Shown piece by piece: positions 25,079 through 33,554 of a DNA stretch of 64,000 nt (positions are counted from its first letter, which is position 1; the number at the start of each line of letters is the position of its first letter). A program made the translations under genes and the position numbers. The DNA comes from Pseudomonas vancouverensis (GTDB lineage: Bacteria; Pseudomonadota; Gammaproteobacteria; Pseudomonadales; Pseudomonadaceae). A model generated the notes under the pieces. That model ran no database searches and was not told where the DNA came from. It saw nothing but the letters and a program-made list of their open reading frames with translations. Location of the stretch: positions 1-64,000 of the forward strand of contig NZ_RRZK01000027.1 in NCBI RefSeq assembly GCF_004348895.1, in the 5' to 3' direction.

Positions 25079-26590
25079 ATGAGCGAACCGATGAACATCC
25101 TCTACGACGAACGAGTTGACGGCGCCTTGCCCGACGTCGACAAACACGCACTTTTGCAGGCATTGCAAAGCCGCTTGCCGGCGCTGGAGGTCTTGCATCA
25201 GCAGGAGGAACTCAGGCCCTACGAATGCGACGGGCTGTCGGCTTATCGCACCACGCCCATGCTGGTAGTGCTGCCCCGGCACATCGACGAAGTGCAAGGG
25301 GTCTTGCGTATTTGCCATGAGATGCAGGTGCCGGTGATTGCCCGGGGTGCGGGCACCGGCTTGTCCGGCGGCGCGCTGCCGCTGGAAAAAGGCGTGCTGC
25401 TGGTGATGGCGCGCTTCAACAACATCCTGCACATCGACGCCGTTGCGCGCACGGCGCGGGTTCAGCCCGGTGTACGCAACCTGGCAATATCCCAGGCGGC
25501 GGCGCCCTTCGGCCTGTACTACGCGCCGGACCCGTCATCGCAGATTGCCTGCTCCATCGGCGGCAATGTCGCGGAAAACGCCGGCGGCGTGCACTGCCTG
25601 AAGTACGGCCTGACCGTGCACAACGTGCTCAAGGTCGACATCCTCACCGTTGAGGGCGAGCACTTGAGCCTGGGCTCCAACGCTCTGGACTCACCCGGCT
25701 TCGACTTGCTGGCACTGTTCACCGGTTCCGAAGGCTTGCTGGGGGTGATCACCGAGGTCACCGTCAAGCTGCTGCCCAAACCGCAAACCGCCAAAGTAAT
25801 GCTGGCGGCGTTCGATTCGGTGGAGAAAGCCGGGCGCGCCGTGGGCGATATCATTGCCGCCGGCATCATCCCCGGCGGCCTGGAGATGATGGACAACCTG
25901 GCTATCCGCGCCGCCGAGGACTTTATCCATGCCGGTTACCCGGTCGATGCCCAGGCCATCCTGCTCTGTGAACTCGACGGTGTCGAAGCCGACGTTCACG
26001 ACGACTGCGCGCGCGTCCGCCAGGTGCTGCAACAGGCCGGCGCCATCGAGTTGCGTCAAGCCCGGGATGAGGCCGAACGCGTGCGTTTCTGGGCCGGGCG
26101 CAAGAACGCGTTTCCGGCAGTCGGCCGCCTCTCGCCGGACTATTACTGCATGGACGGGACCATCCCTCGGCGCGAGTTGCCCGGTGTATTGCACGCCATC
26201 GCCGAGCTGTCGAATGAGTACGGCCTGCGGGTGGCCAACGTCTTCCATGCCGGTGACGGCAACATGCATCCGTTGATCCTGTTCGATGCCAATCAACCGG
26301 GGGAACTGGCCCGCGCCGAAGCCCTGGGCGGCAAGATTCTCGAGCTGTGCGTAAAAGTCGGCGGCAGCATCACCGGGGAACACGGTGTCGGTCGCGAGAA
26401 GATCAACCAGATGTGCGCGCAGTTCAACAGCGACGAGTTGACCCTGTTCCATGGGGTCAAGGCCGCCTTTGATCCGAGTGGCCTGCTCAACCCCGGCAAG
26501 AACATTCCGACCCTGCACCGTTGCGCCGAGTTTGGCGCAATGCACATACACGGCGGTCAGCTGCCCTTCCCTGAGCTTGAGCGTTTCTGA
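25079..26590 (+). CDS. glcD: Glycolate oxidase FAD-linked subunit GlcD
   Basis: A 499-residue FAD-linked oxidoreductase. The PCMH-type FAD domain spans about 55-235, with ARGAGTGLSGGALP and CSIGGNVAENAGG. The C-terminal FAD-oxidase domain contains HAGDGNMHPLI and GSITGEHGVGREK. It oxidises glycolate (or D-lactate) in a membrane-associated complex with GlcE and GlcF. The start is either 25079 or 25091 (MNILYDERV); the latter matches the usual N-terminus of Pseudomonas GlcD. Its stop overlaps the glcE start. Confidence 0.92.
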   Translation: MSEPMNILYDERVDGALPDVDKHALLQALQSRLPALEVLHQQEELRPYECDGLSAYRTTPMLVVLPRHIDEVQGVLRICHEMQVPVIARGAGTGLSGGALPLEKGVLLVMARFNNILHIDAVARTARVQPGVRNLAISQAAAPFGLYYAPDPSSQIACSIGGNVAENAGGVHCLKYGLTVHNVLKVDILTVEGEHLSLGSNALDSPGFDLLALFTGSEGLLGVITEVTVKLLPKPQTAKVMLAAFDSVEKAGRAVGDIIAAGIIPGGLEMMDNLAIRAAEDFIHAGYPVDAQAILLCELDGVEADVHDDCARVRQVLQQAGAIELRQARDEAERVRFWAGRKNAFPAVGRLSPDYYCMDGTIPRRELPGVLHAIAELSNEYGLRVANVFHAGDGNMHPLILFDANQPGELARAEALGGKILELCVKVGGSITGEHGVGREKINQMCAQFNSDELTLFHGVKAAFDPSGLLNPGKNIPTLHRCAEFGAMHIHGGQLPFPELERF

Positions 26591-27654
26591 TGGCCCACCC
26601 GGAGGATTTCGACGACAGCGCGACCTTGCTGGAACAGGTCAATGCGGCGCTGCAAAACGCCACGCCGTTGCGTATTCAAGGCGCCAACAGCAAAGCCTTT
26701 CTCGGCCGCAGCACCGCCGGGGAAATTCTCGACACCCGCTCGCACCGGGGCATTGTCAGTTATGACCCGACCGAGTTGGTGATCAGCGCCCGTTGCGGCA
26801 CACCGTTGGCGGAACTGAAGCAAGTGCTGGATGCGGCGCAGCAGATGCTGCCTTGCGAACCGCCCTCGTTCGGCGAAGGCGCCACCGTCGGCGGCATGAT
26901 TGCCTGCGGATTGTCGGGGCCGCGGCGTCCGTGGTCCGGCTCGGTACGGGATTTCGTGCTCGGCACGCGGGTCATCAGCGGGCAAGGCAAGCTGCTGCGG
27001 TTCGGTGGCGAGGTGATGAAAAACGTCGCCGGCTACGACCTGTCGCGACTGATGGCGGGCAGTCATGGTTGCCTGGGGCTGATCACCGAAGTCTCGCTGA
27101 AAGTACTGCCCAAACCCCGGCAGTGCTTGAGTATCAGCCTGGAACTGGACGTTGAACGCGCCTTGCTGCGCCTGGGCGAATGGGGTCAACAACCCTTGCC
27201 GATCAGCGCGGCCTGTCACGACGGCTCACGCCTGCACTTGCGACTTGAGGGCGGCGAAGGCTCGGTGACAGTGGCCCACGACCGCCTCGGTGGAGAACGG
27301 CTGGACGCTGCGTACTGGGACGATCTCAACGAACAGCGCTTGAGCTTCTTCGACGAGGATCAGCCGCTCTGGCGTCTGTCGCTGCCCAACAACACACCGC
27401 GCCTGGCTCTGCCCGGTCGCCAGTTGATCGACTGGGGCGGCGCCCAGCGCTGGCTGAAGTCCGATGCCGAAGCGGCGTTCATTCGCCAGGTGGTCGAAGA
27501 AGCTGGCGGCCATGTCACTTGCTTCAGCCACGGTTTGACCGACGAACCGTTCCAGCCGCTGCCCGCTGCCTTGATGCGTTATCACCGCAACCTCAAACAA
27601 CAGCTCGATCCACAACGGATATTCAACCCCGGACGCCTGTACGCGGAGCTTTGA
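26590..27654 (+). CDS. glcE: Glycolate oxidase subunit GlcE (FAD-binding)
   Basis: A 354-residue protein with one FAD-binding PCMH domain: GANSKAFLGR near residue 35, GEGATVGGMIACGLSGPRR near 95 and KNVAGYDLSRLMAGSHGCLG near 140. It lacks the full C-terminal oxidase domain of GlcD, as is normal for GlcE. Its ATG shares a base with the glcD stop codon, so translation is coupled. It ends LDPQRIFNPGRLY like GlcD-family proteins. Confidence 0.92.
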   Translation: MAHPEDFDDSATLLEQVNAALQNATPLRIQGANSKAFLGRSTAGEILDTRSHRGIVSYDPTELVISARCGTPLAELKQVLDAAQQMLPCEPPSFGEGATVGGMIACGLSGPRRPWSGSVRDFVLGTRVISGQGKLLRFGGEVMKNVAGYDLSRLMAGSHGCLGLITEVSLKVLPKPRQCLSISLELDVERALLRLGEWGQQPLPISAACHDGSRLHLRLEGGEGSVTVAHDRLGGERLDAAYWDDLNEQRLSFFDEDQPLWRLSLPNNTPRLALPGRQLIDWGGAQRWLKSDAEAAFIRQVVEEAGGHVTCFSHGLTDEPFQPLPAALMRYHRNLKQQLDPQRIFNPGRLYAEL

Positions 27655-27658
27655 CACC

Positions 27659-28876
27659 ATGCAGACGACATTGAGCGAACGCGCCAGCGCCCTGCCCCGT
27701 GCCGCGGAGGCCGAGAGCATTTTGCGCAGCTGCGTGCACTGTGGTTTCTGCAATGCCACCTGCCCGACCTATCAGTTGCTCGGCGATGAACTGGACGGGC
27801 CGCGCGGGCGCATCTACCTGATCAAACAAGTGCTGGAAGGCAACGAGGTCACGCAGAAAACCCAGCAACATCTGGATCGCTGCCTGTCGTGCCGCAACTG
27901 CGAGACCACCTGCCCGTCAGGCGTCGATTATCACAACCTGCTGGACATCGGTCGGGCAGTGGTCGATGCGGCGGTGCCGCGTCCGCTCGGTCAGCGTTTG
28001 TTGCGCGAGGGCTTGCGACAGACCGTGCCGCATCCGCAACTGTTCAAGGCATTGGTCAGTGGGGGTCAGGTGTTCCGCGCGCTCTTGCCCGGCCCGCTGC
28101 AAAGCAAATTGCCGCGCACGGCCCTGCCAGCCAAGCCGCGCCCGATGACCCACCGTGAGCGCCAGGTCCTGATGCTGGAAGGTTGCGTACAGCCGGGTCT
28201 GTCGCCTAATACCAATGCCGCTGCAGCGCGCGTGCTGGACCGCCTGGGGATCGGCGTTCTGCCGATCCCCGAAGCCGGTTGCTGCGGTGCCGTCGATTAT
28301 CATCTCGACGCCCAGGCGGCCGGCCTGAATCGCGCCCGGCACAACATCGATGCCTGGTGGCCGAGCATCGAAAAAGGCGCCGAGGCGATTGTGCAGACGG
28401 CCAGCGGTTGCGGGGCCTTCATCAAGGATTACGGGCATCTGCTCGCCAGCGATCCGGCCTATGCCGACAAGGCGAAAAAGGTCAGTGCGCTGGCCCGCGA
28501 CCTGGTCGAAGTGTTGCGCGACGAACCGCTGGAGCGCCTCGGCATTCACGCTGCCCAGCGCGTGGCTTTTCATTGCCCTTGCACGTTGCAGCACGCACAG
28601 AAACTCGGCGGTGCCGTGGAAGCGCTGCTCACTGAACTCGGATTCAACCTGACCGTTGTAGCCGATGCGCACCTGTGTTGTGGTTCGGCGGGCACCTATT
28701 CGTTGACCCAGCCGGAACTGTCGCGGCAATTGCGCGATAACAAACTCAACGCCCTGGAAAGCGGCCACCCCGAGGTGATTGTCACGGCCAACATCGGTTG
28801 CCAGGTACACCTCGACGGCGCAGGGCGCACGCCGGTGCGGCACTGGATCGAACTGGTCGAGGCGGCGCTTCCTTGA
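27659..28876 (+). CDS. glcF: Glycolate oxidase iron-sulfur subunit GlcF
   Basis: A 405-residue protein. Two 4Fe-4S motifs near the N-terminus (CVHCGFCNATCPTY and CLSCRNCETTCPSG) are followed by two cysteine-rich CCG-type domains (AGCCGAVDYH and LCCGSAGTYS). It passes electrons from GlcD/GlcE to the membrane quinone pool. It starts 4 bp after glcE. Neither glcG nor the regulator glcC, which flank these genes in E. coli and P. aeruginosa, is seen nearby. Confidence 0.93.
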   Translation: MQTTLSERASALPRAAEAESILRSCVHCGFCNATCPTYQLLGDELDGPRGRIYLIKQVLEGNEVTQKTQQHLDRCLSCRNCETTCPSGVDYHNLLDIGRAVVDAAVPRPLGQRLLREGLRQTVPHPQLFKALVSGGQVFRALLPGPLQSKLPRTALPAKPRPMTHRERQVLMLEGCVQPGLSPNTNAAAARVLDRLGIGVLPIPEAGCCGAVDYHLDAQAAGLNRARHNIDAWWPSIEKGAEAIVQTASGCGAFIKDYGHLLASDPAYADKAKKVSALARDLVEVLRDEPLERLGIHAAQRVAFHCPCTLQHAQKLGGAVEALLTELGFNLTVVADAHLCCGSAGTYSLTQPELSRQLRDNKLNALESGHPEVIVTANIGCQVHLDGAGRTPVRHWIELVEAALP

Positions 28877-28969
28877 GAGTCCTGGAGGCTGCCATGAACT
28901 GCAAAACTGTCCAGCCATGAGAGGTTGGCATCACTATTCCCCCCTGTGGGAGCCGAGAGGAACTGTGCA

Positions 28970-29857
28970 ATGACCCGCCTCACCGCCAAGGATTTTTCCC
29001 CGCAACTGCTGGAGCTGTACGACTACTACGCCCACGGCAAGATCAATCGCCGGGAGTTTCTCGACCGTGCGGCACTGTTCACCTTTGGCGGGTTGACCGC
29101 CGGTGCCCTGCTCGCGGCCCTCAGCCCCGACTACGCGCTGGCCGAACAGGTCGAGTTCACCGACCCGGACATCCTCGCCGAGTACGTCACCTACCCTTCA
29201 CCCAAGGGCCACGGCCAGGTGCGCGGTTATCTGGTGCGACCGGCCAAGGCCAGCGGCAAGGTCCCGGCGGTGGTGGTTGTGCACGAGAACCGTGGGCTCA
29301 ATCCGTACATCGAGGACGTCGCCCGGCGCCTGGCCAAGGCCGGTTTCGTCGCCCTCGCCCCGGACGGCTTGACCTCGGTGGGCGGCTATCCCGGCAATGA
29401 CGACAAGGGCCGCGAACTGCAGGCCACGGTCGACCCGGAAAAACTCATGAACGACTTTTTCGCCGCCGTCGAATGGATGATGAAACACCCCTCGGCCAGC
29501 GGAAAAGTCGGCATCACCGGGTTTTGTTATGGCGGTGGCGTGGCCAATGCGGCGGCGGTGGCTTATCCGGAACTGGGGGCGGCGGTGTCGTTTTATGGCC
29601 GGCAGCCGACGAGCGAAGAAGTGGCGCGGATCAAGGCGCCGCTGATGCTGCATTACGGTGAGCTGGATACGCGGATCAATGAAGGCTGGCCGGCGTTCGA
29701 AAAGGCCTTGAAGGCCGCTGGCAAGGTGTACGAGGCCTATGTTTATCCGGGATGCAATCACGGCTTTCACAACGACTCGACGCCGCGTTATGACGAGGCG
29801 GCGGCGAAGCTGGCGTGGGAGCGGACGTTGGGGTGGTTTCGCAAGTACCTGGTTTGA
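28970..29857 (+). CDS. Dienelactone-hydrolase family protein with Tat-like signal
   Basis: A 295-residue protein. Residues 1-62 contain NRREFLDRAALFTFGGLTAG, a twin-arginine-like export signal placed unusually far in (about residue 25). The mature part is a dienelactone hydrolase domain with the nucleophile in GFCYGGG (about Cys-186), the acid in YGELDTRIN and the His in PGCNHGFHND. GAGAGG precedes the ATG at 28970. Such YghX-like proteins have no settled substrate. Last gene before a REP pair. Confidence 0.85.
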   Translation: MTRLTAKDFSPQLLELYDYYAHGKINRREFLDRAALFTFGGLTAGALLAALSPDYALAEQVEFTDPDILAEYVTYPSPKGHGQVRGYLVRPAKASGKVPAVVVVHENRGLNPYIEDVARRLAKAGFVALAPDGLTSVGGYPGNDDKGRELQATVDPEKLMNDFFAAVEWMMKHPSASGKVGITGFCYGGGVANAAAVAYPELGAAVSFYGRQPTSEEVARIKAPLMLHYGELDTRINEGWPAFEKALKAAGKVYEAYVYPGCNHGFHNDSTPRYDEAAAKLAWERTLGWFRKYLV

Positions 29858-29888
29858 CCGGAGGTCAAGGCCAGCCGGGCTGGCCTCA

Positions 29889-29978
29889 TCACGAGCAAGC
29901 TCGTTCCCACAGGGATCGGAGGTGGGCACAAGATTTGTGTCTGACATCGATCTAATGTGGGAGCGAGCTTGCTCGCGA
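29889..29978. repeat. Inverted REP pair
   Basis: TCACGAGCAAGCTCGTTCCC (one mutated arm) and TGTGGGAGCGAGCTTGCTCG face each other across about 45 bp. They fill the gap between two convergent genes. Confidence 0.85.
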
Positions 29979-29998
29979 TGGCGGCAAGTCGGCGATGA

Positions 29999-30652
29999 CT
30001 ATTTCGGCTGAGCCACAGTGCGCAGATACGGTTTCAAGGTCTTGAAACCATCCGGGTATTTCTTCTTCGCGTCTTCATCGGACACCGAGGTCGGGATGAT
30101 CACATCCTCGCCCGGACGCCAGTTCACCGGCGTCGCCACGGTGTGTTTGGCGTTCAGTTGCAGGGAATCGAGCAGACGCAGCACTTCATCGAAGTTGCGC
30201 CCGGCGCTCATCGGGTAGATCAGCATGGCCTTGACCTTCTTGTCCGGGCCAACGATGAACACCGAACGCACCGTGGCGTTGTCCACCGCCGTGCGCGAAC
30301 CGCCGCTGGCGTTGGGGTGGATCATGTCGTAGAGCTTGGCCACCACCAGGTTTTCATCGCCGATCAACGGGTAATTGACCGCCGTACCCTGGGTTTCGGC
30401 GATGTCACCGACCCAGCGATTGTGGTCGCTGACCGGGTCGACACTCAGGCCGATGACCTTGGTGTTGCGCTTGTCGAATTCCGGTTTGAGCTTGGCCAGA
30501 TACCCCAGCTCGGTGGTGCACACCGGGGTGAAATCCTTCGGATGGGAAAACAGGATGGCCCAGCCATCGCCGATCCATTCATGAAAATTGACGGTGCCTT
30601 CGGTGGTGTCGGCGGTGAAGTTCGGTGCTTCGTCGCCAATACGGATTGCCAT
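29999..30652 (-). CDS. lsfA: 1-Cys peroxiredoxin (Prx6/LsfA type)
   Basis: A 217-residue peroxiredoxin that reduces hydrogen peroxide and organic peroxides. The peroxidatic Cys-45 is in DFTPVCTTELG, and no second cysteine is present, so it is of the 1-Cys type. The extended C-terminal domain (WRPGEDVIIPTSVSDEDAKK) is the mark of the Prx6 subfamily, which includes Pseudomonas LsfA. GAGGAG lies at good spacing before the ATG at 30652. A much longer frame upstream is not coding. Confidence 0.93.
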   Translation of the reverse strand: MAIRIGDEAPNFTADTTEGTVNFHEWIGDGWAILFSHPKDFTPVCTTELGYLAKLKPEFDKRNTKVIGLSVDPVSDHNRWVGDIAETQGTAVNYPLIGDENLVVAKLYDMIHPNASGGSRTAVDNATVRSVFIVGPDKKVKAMLIYPMSAGRNFDEVLRLLDSLQLNAKHTVATPVNWRPGEDVIIPTSVSDEDAKKKYPDGFKTLKPYLRTVAQPK

Positions 30653-30759
30653 GTTCGATCTCCTCGCAGTAATGGACAGGGACACCCTCGGCGCACCGGA
30701 GGCGATGCCGACGGCAGGGACGCGAACAGTATAGGAGAGCTTGCAGACCTTGCCGGACG

Positions 30760-31704
30760 TTAGCCGAGCAAGGCGATCAACTGCTGGCGCTGGGCGTCGG
30801 TGAGCATCGGACCAAAGCCTGCGCCGGCGTTTTCCGCCATGTAGCGCGGGTTGCCGGTGCCCGGGATGACGCAGGTCACCGCCGAATGCGCCAGCAGGAA
30901 TTTCAGCGCCAGTTGCGGCCAGCTCTTGACCCCGACCTGCGCCGCCCAGCCAGGCAGCGGCTTGCCTTTGAGCCGCGCGAGCAAGCCGCCGCCACCAAAC
31001 GGCCTGTTGCAGATCACTGCCACACCACGCTCGCGACACAACGGCAGGATGCGCTGCTCGACGCCACGATCGTCCAGGGCATAGTTGATCTGCAGGAAAT
31101 CCAGTGGCTCGGCCCTGAGCACCGCTTCCACCTCGTCATAGGCCGACGCCGTGTAATGGGTGATGCCGATGTAGCGAATCCGTCCCTGTTCTTTCCAGTG
31201 GCGCAGGGTCGGCAGGTGGGTTTGCCAGTCGAGCAGGTTGTGGATCTGCATCAGGTCGATGCGGTCGGTCTGCAACAAGGCAAAAGAGCGCTCCATCTGC
31301 GCGATGCCCTCCTCGCGGCCCCGTGTCCACACCTTGGTGGCGAGGAAGGCCGGTGAACGCGGCTCATGGATCGACAGCAGCTCGCCGGTGGTCTGCTCGG
31401 CGCGGCCGTACATCGGTGAGCTGTCGATCAGCGTGCCACCCTTGTCGAACAAGGCATCCAGCACCGCCGGCAGGTCCCTGTAGGGCGGGTCCGAGGGCGC
31501 CACATCAAAACCGCGATAGGTGCCCAGGCCGACAATCGGCAAGGACTCGTTGCTGGAAGGAATGACGCGGGTCTGCATGGTCTTGCCTCCTGTTCCCGTC
31601 GACGGCATGACTTGCGCACAGGCCGGACCGAACGTGAAGACCGCCGAAGCACCGGCAGCCAGCGTAAGTATTTCTCTGCGGGTGCAACCCGCGGGATGGC
31701 GCAT
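30760..31704 (-). CDS. Aldo/keto reductase with Tat signal
   Basis: A 314-residue protein. The N-terminus carries CTRREILTLAAGASAVFTFG, a likely twin-arginine signal ending ACAQV, so it is probably exported with cofactor bound. The TIM-barrel reductase has its catalytic acid and tyrosine in LIDSSPMYGRAE, Lys in ATKVW and His in LMQIHNLLDW. The usual cofactor-binding end (NPRYMAENAG) is present. If translation began at the internal Met (MQTRV) the enzyme would be cytoplasmic, but the signal is too good to ignore. Substrate unknown. Confidence 0.88.
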   Translation of the reverse strand: MRHPAGCTRREILTLAAGASAVFTFGPACAQVMPSTGTGGKTMQTRVIPSSNESLPIVGLGTYRGFDVAPSDPPYRDLPAVLDALFDKGGTLIDSSPMYGRAEQTTGELLSIHEPRSPAFLATKVWTRGREEGIAQMERSFALLQTDRIDLMQIHNLLDWQTHLPTLRHWKEQGRIRYIGITHYTASAYDEVEAVLRAEPLDFLQINYALDDRGVEQRILPLCRERGVAVICNRPFGGGGLLARLKGKPLPGWAAQVGVKSWPQLALKFLLAHSAVTCVIPGTGNPRYMAENAGAGFGPMLTDAQRQQLIALLG

Positions 31705-31774
31705 GAAACGTCCCCACTCGATTGACTACACTCAGACGGCACCGGGCAATTGGCCTGGCAACCCCGAGCATTCA

Positions 31775-32563
31775 ATGCCGCCCCCTAACGTTAGTCGAAT
31801 GTCACGCACTCTGGTGTTACTCGTCGTCATCGTCGCCGCCTTTTACCTGGCGCTCTGTCTTGCGCTGCTGGTCTTTCAACGGGCGCTGATCTACTACCCG
31901 CAACCGCGTCATATCGACAGCCCCGGCTCGCTGCTGACGCTGACGGTCGCCGATGCCCAGCTGAACATCACGGTCAGGCCTCACGAGGGGCCCAATGCGC
32001 TGATTTACTTCGGCGGCAATGCCGAGGACGTGTCGCGCAACTTGCCGGGGTTCTCCCAGGCCTTTCCCGACTACGCGCTTTATCTGATGCACTACCGCAG
32101 CTATGGCGGCAGTTCCGGCTCGCCTTCGGAAGAAGCGATTGTCGGTGATGCAATGGCGTTGTTCGACCAGGTGCGGGCCACTCATACCCATGTAGCGGTA
32201 GTCGGACGCAGCCTCGGTTCAGGGGTTGCCGTGCGTCTGGCCAGCCAGCGAGCGGTGGCACGGCTGGTGTTGATCACGCCCTACGACAGCCTTGAAGAAC
32301 TGGCCGTTCGGCAATTTCGTCTGTTCCCGGTGCACTGGTTGCTCAAGGATCGGTTTCAATCCTGGCGTTACGCGCCCCTCATCACCGTGCCGACGCGGCT
32401 GATCGTCGCCGAGCATGACGAGGTAGTGCCGCGTGTCAGTAGCGAACGCCTGCTCAGTCATTTCAAGCCAGGCGTGGCGACGCTGCAGGTCCTTCCGGGC
32501 ACCGGTCATAACTCTATTGGTGAAATCCCTGAGTATCTGCAACAACTCAAGCAGGGTCTTTAG
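31775..32563 (+). CDS. Membrane-anchored alpha/beta hydrolase (BEM46/YfhR type)
   Basis: A 262-residue protein with one N-terminal membrane helix (TLVLLVVIVAAFYLALCLAL). A serine hydrolase domain follows, with RSYGGSSGSPSEE, the nucleophile elbow GRSLGSG, the acid in AEHDEVVP and the His in GTGHNSIGE. The layout matches BEM46/YfhR hydrolases, whose substrates are not known. The start is uncertain: 31775 has a weak CGAG; 31799 (MSRTL) has no ribosome site but gives a typical N-terminus. Convergent with the LysR gene that follows. Confidence 0.85.
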   Translation: MPPPNVSRMSRTLVLLVVIVAAFYLALCLALLVFQRALIYYPQPRHIDSPGSLLTLTVADAQLNITVRPHEGPNALIYFGGNAEDVSRNLPGFSQAFPDYALYLMHYRSYGGSSGSPSEEAIVGDAMALFDQVRATHTHVAVVGRSLGSGVAVRLASQRAVARLVLITPYDSLEELAVRQFRLFPVHWLLKDRFQSWRYAPLITVPTRLIVAEHDEVVPRVSSERLLSHFKPGVATLQVLPGTGHNSIGEIPEYLQQLKQGL

Positions 32564-32575
32564 TCGGGCCTGTGC

Positions 32576-33463
32576 TCAATGACCGGTCAATTGCATGTTC
32601 GCCGTCAGGAACCCCATCAGTTCGGATGCCGCCGGTGACAGGCTGTGCCCTTTGCGGCAGAGGATGCCGATTTGCCGCTCGACCCGAGGCTCCGACAGCG
32701 GCAGGAACGCCAGTTGCTCGTTGCCCTGGGGAAATGCCAGCGACGGCAAAGTGGTGATGCCAATGCCTTCTTCCAGCATGGCGATCAAGGAAATCATGTT
32801 GGACACAAACAACAGGCTGCGCTCGAGCAAGCCCTCGGCCTCGGTGCCCACGAGCAGCCGCGACGTACCGTTGCGCACCAATGGGTAGTCTTGCAGGCTG
32901 GACCAGTGCAGCGCCCCACCCTGCTTGACCAGCGGATGGTCATGACGACAGACCACGCCCACCTGATCACTCAGGATCGGCGTGAACTCGATGTTGTCAT
33001 CCGCCACCCAGACGCTGCTGATGGCGAAATCCACCTGTCCCTGCACCAGCAATTGCTGAACGCTGTCGGCATTGCCGTCCTGCATGCTGATCTGCATTTT
33101 CGGATGGTCTGCGACAAAACGCGCGAGCAGGTGCGGCAACAATCGACTGGCCACCGACGGCACGGTAGCAATGCTCACCTGACCGATTTCATGGCGAGCC
33201 AGCAAACTGACCTCGCGGGCGATACGGTCGTGGTGCGCCAGCAGATCCTGGAACAGCGGCAGGCAATGCTCGCCAAACGGCGTCAACTCGGTTTTACCGC
33301 CCTTTTCGAAAAGAGGCTGGCCGAGTTTCTGTTCCAGTTCGCGCACCGCCAGGGACACCGCCGGTTGCGTGCGATAGGCCTGTCTGGCCGCACCATGAAA
33401 GCTCTTCAGCTGAGCGACCAGCACGAAGTAACGCAGTTGGGTGATCTTCAGCTCTGGAAGCAC
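32576..33463 (-). CDS. LysR-family regulator, divergent from the aldehyde dehydrogenase operon
   Basis: A 295-residue regulator with an N-terminal winged HTH (about 1-65: LRYFVLVAQLKSFHGAARQA...TQPAVSLAVRELEQ) and a periplasmic-binding-like effector domain. It is divergently transcribed from the 33.5-40.5 kb operon across only about 90 bp, so it very likely controls that operon. It resembles CysB/Cbl-like and NAC-like members in length and in the TQPAVSLAV recognition helix, but I cannot name its inducer. Confidence 0.9.
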   Translation of the reverse strand: MLPELKITQLRYFVLVAQLKSFHGAARQAYRTQPAVSLAVRELEQKLGQPLFEKGGKTELTPFGEHCLPLFQDLLAHHDRIAREVSLLARHEIGQVSIATVPSVASRLLPHLLARFVADHPKMQISMQDGNADSVQQLLVQGQVDFAISSVWVADDNIEFTPILSDQVGVVCRHDHPLVKQGGALHWSSLQDYPLVRNGTSRLLVGTEAEGLLERSLLFVSNMISLIAMLEEGIGITTLPSLAFPQGNEQLAFLPLSEPRVERQIGILCRKGHSLSPAASELMGFLTANMQLTGH

Positions 33464-33554
33464 GGTAAGTTTTCCTTATCATTTCATATTTATTATTAAT
33501 TTTTATTTGCAGACTAATACTCTCAAGATGGGGCCAACGCAATCGGAGGTTCCC
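33464..33554. promoter_or_regulatory. AT-rich divergent promoter of the LysR gene and the ALDH operon
   Basis: Ninety-one bases, markedly AT-rich (TTTCATATTTATTATTAATT), between two divergent starts. Several overlapping T-N11-A LysR-type candidates exist but none stands out. The end holds GGAGG for the aldehyde dehydrogenase. Confidence 0.6.
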
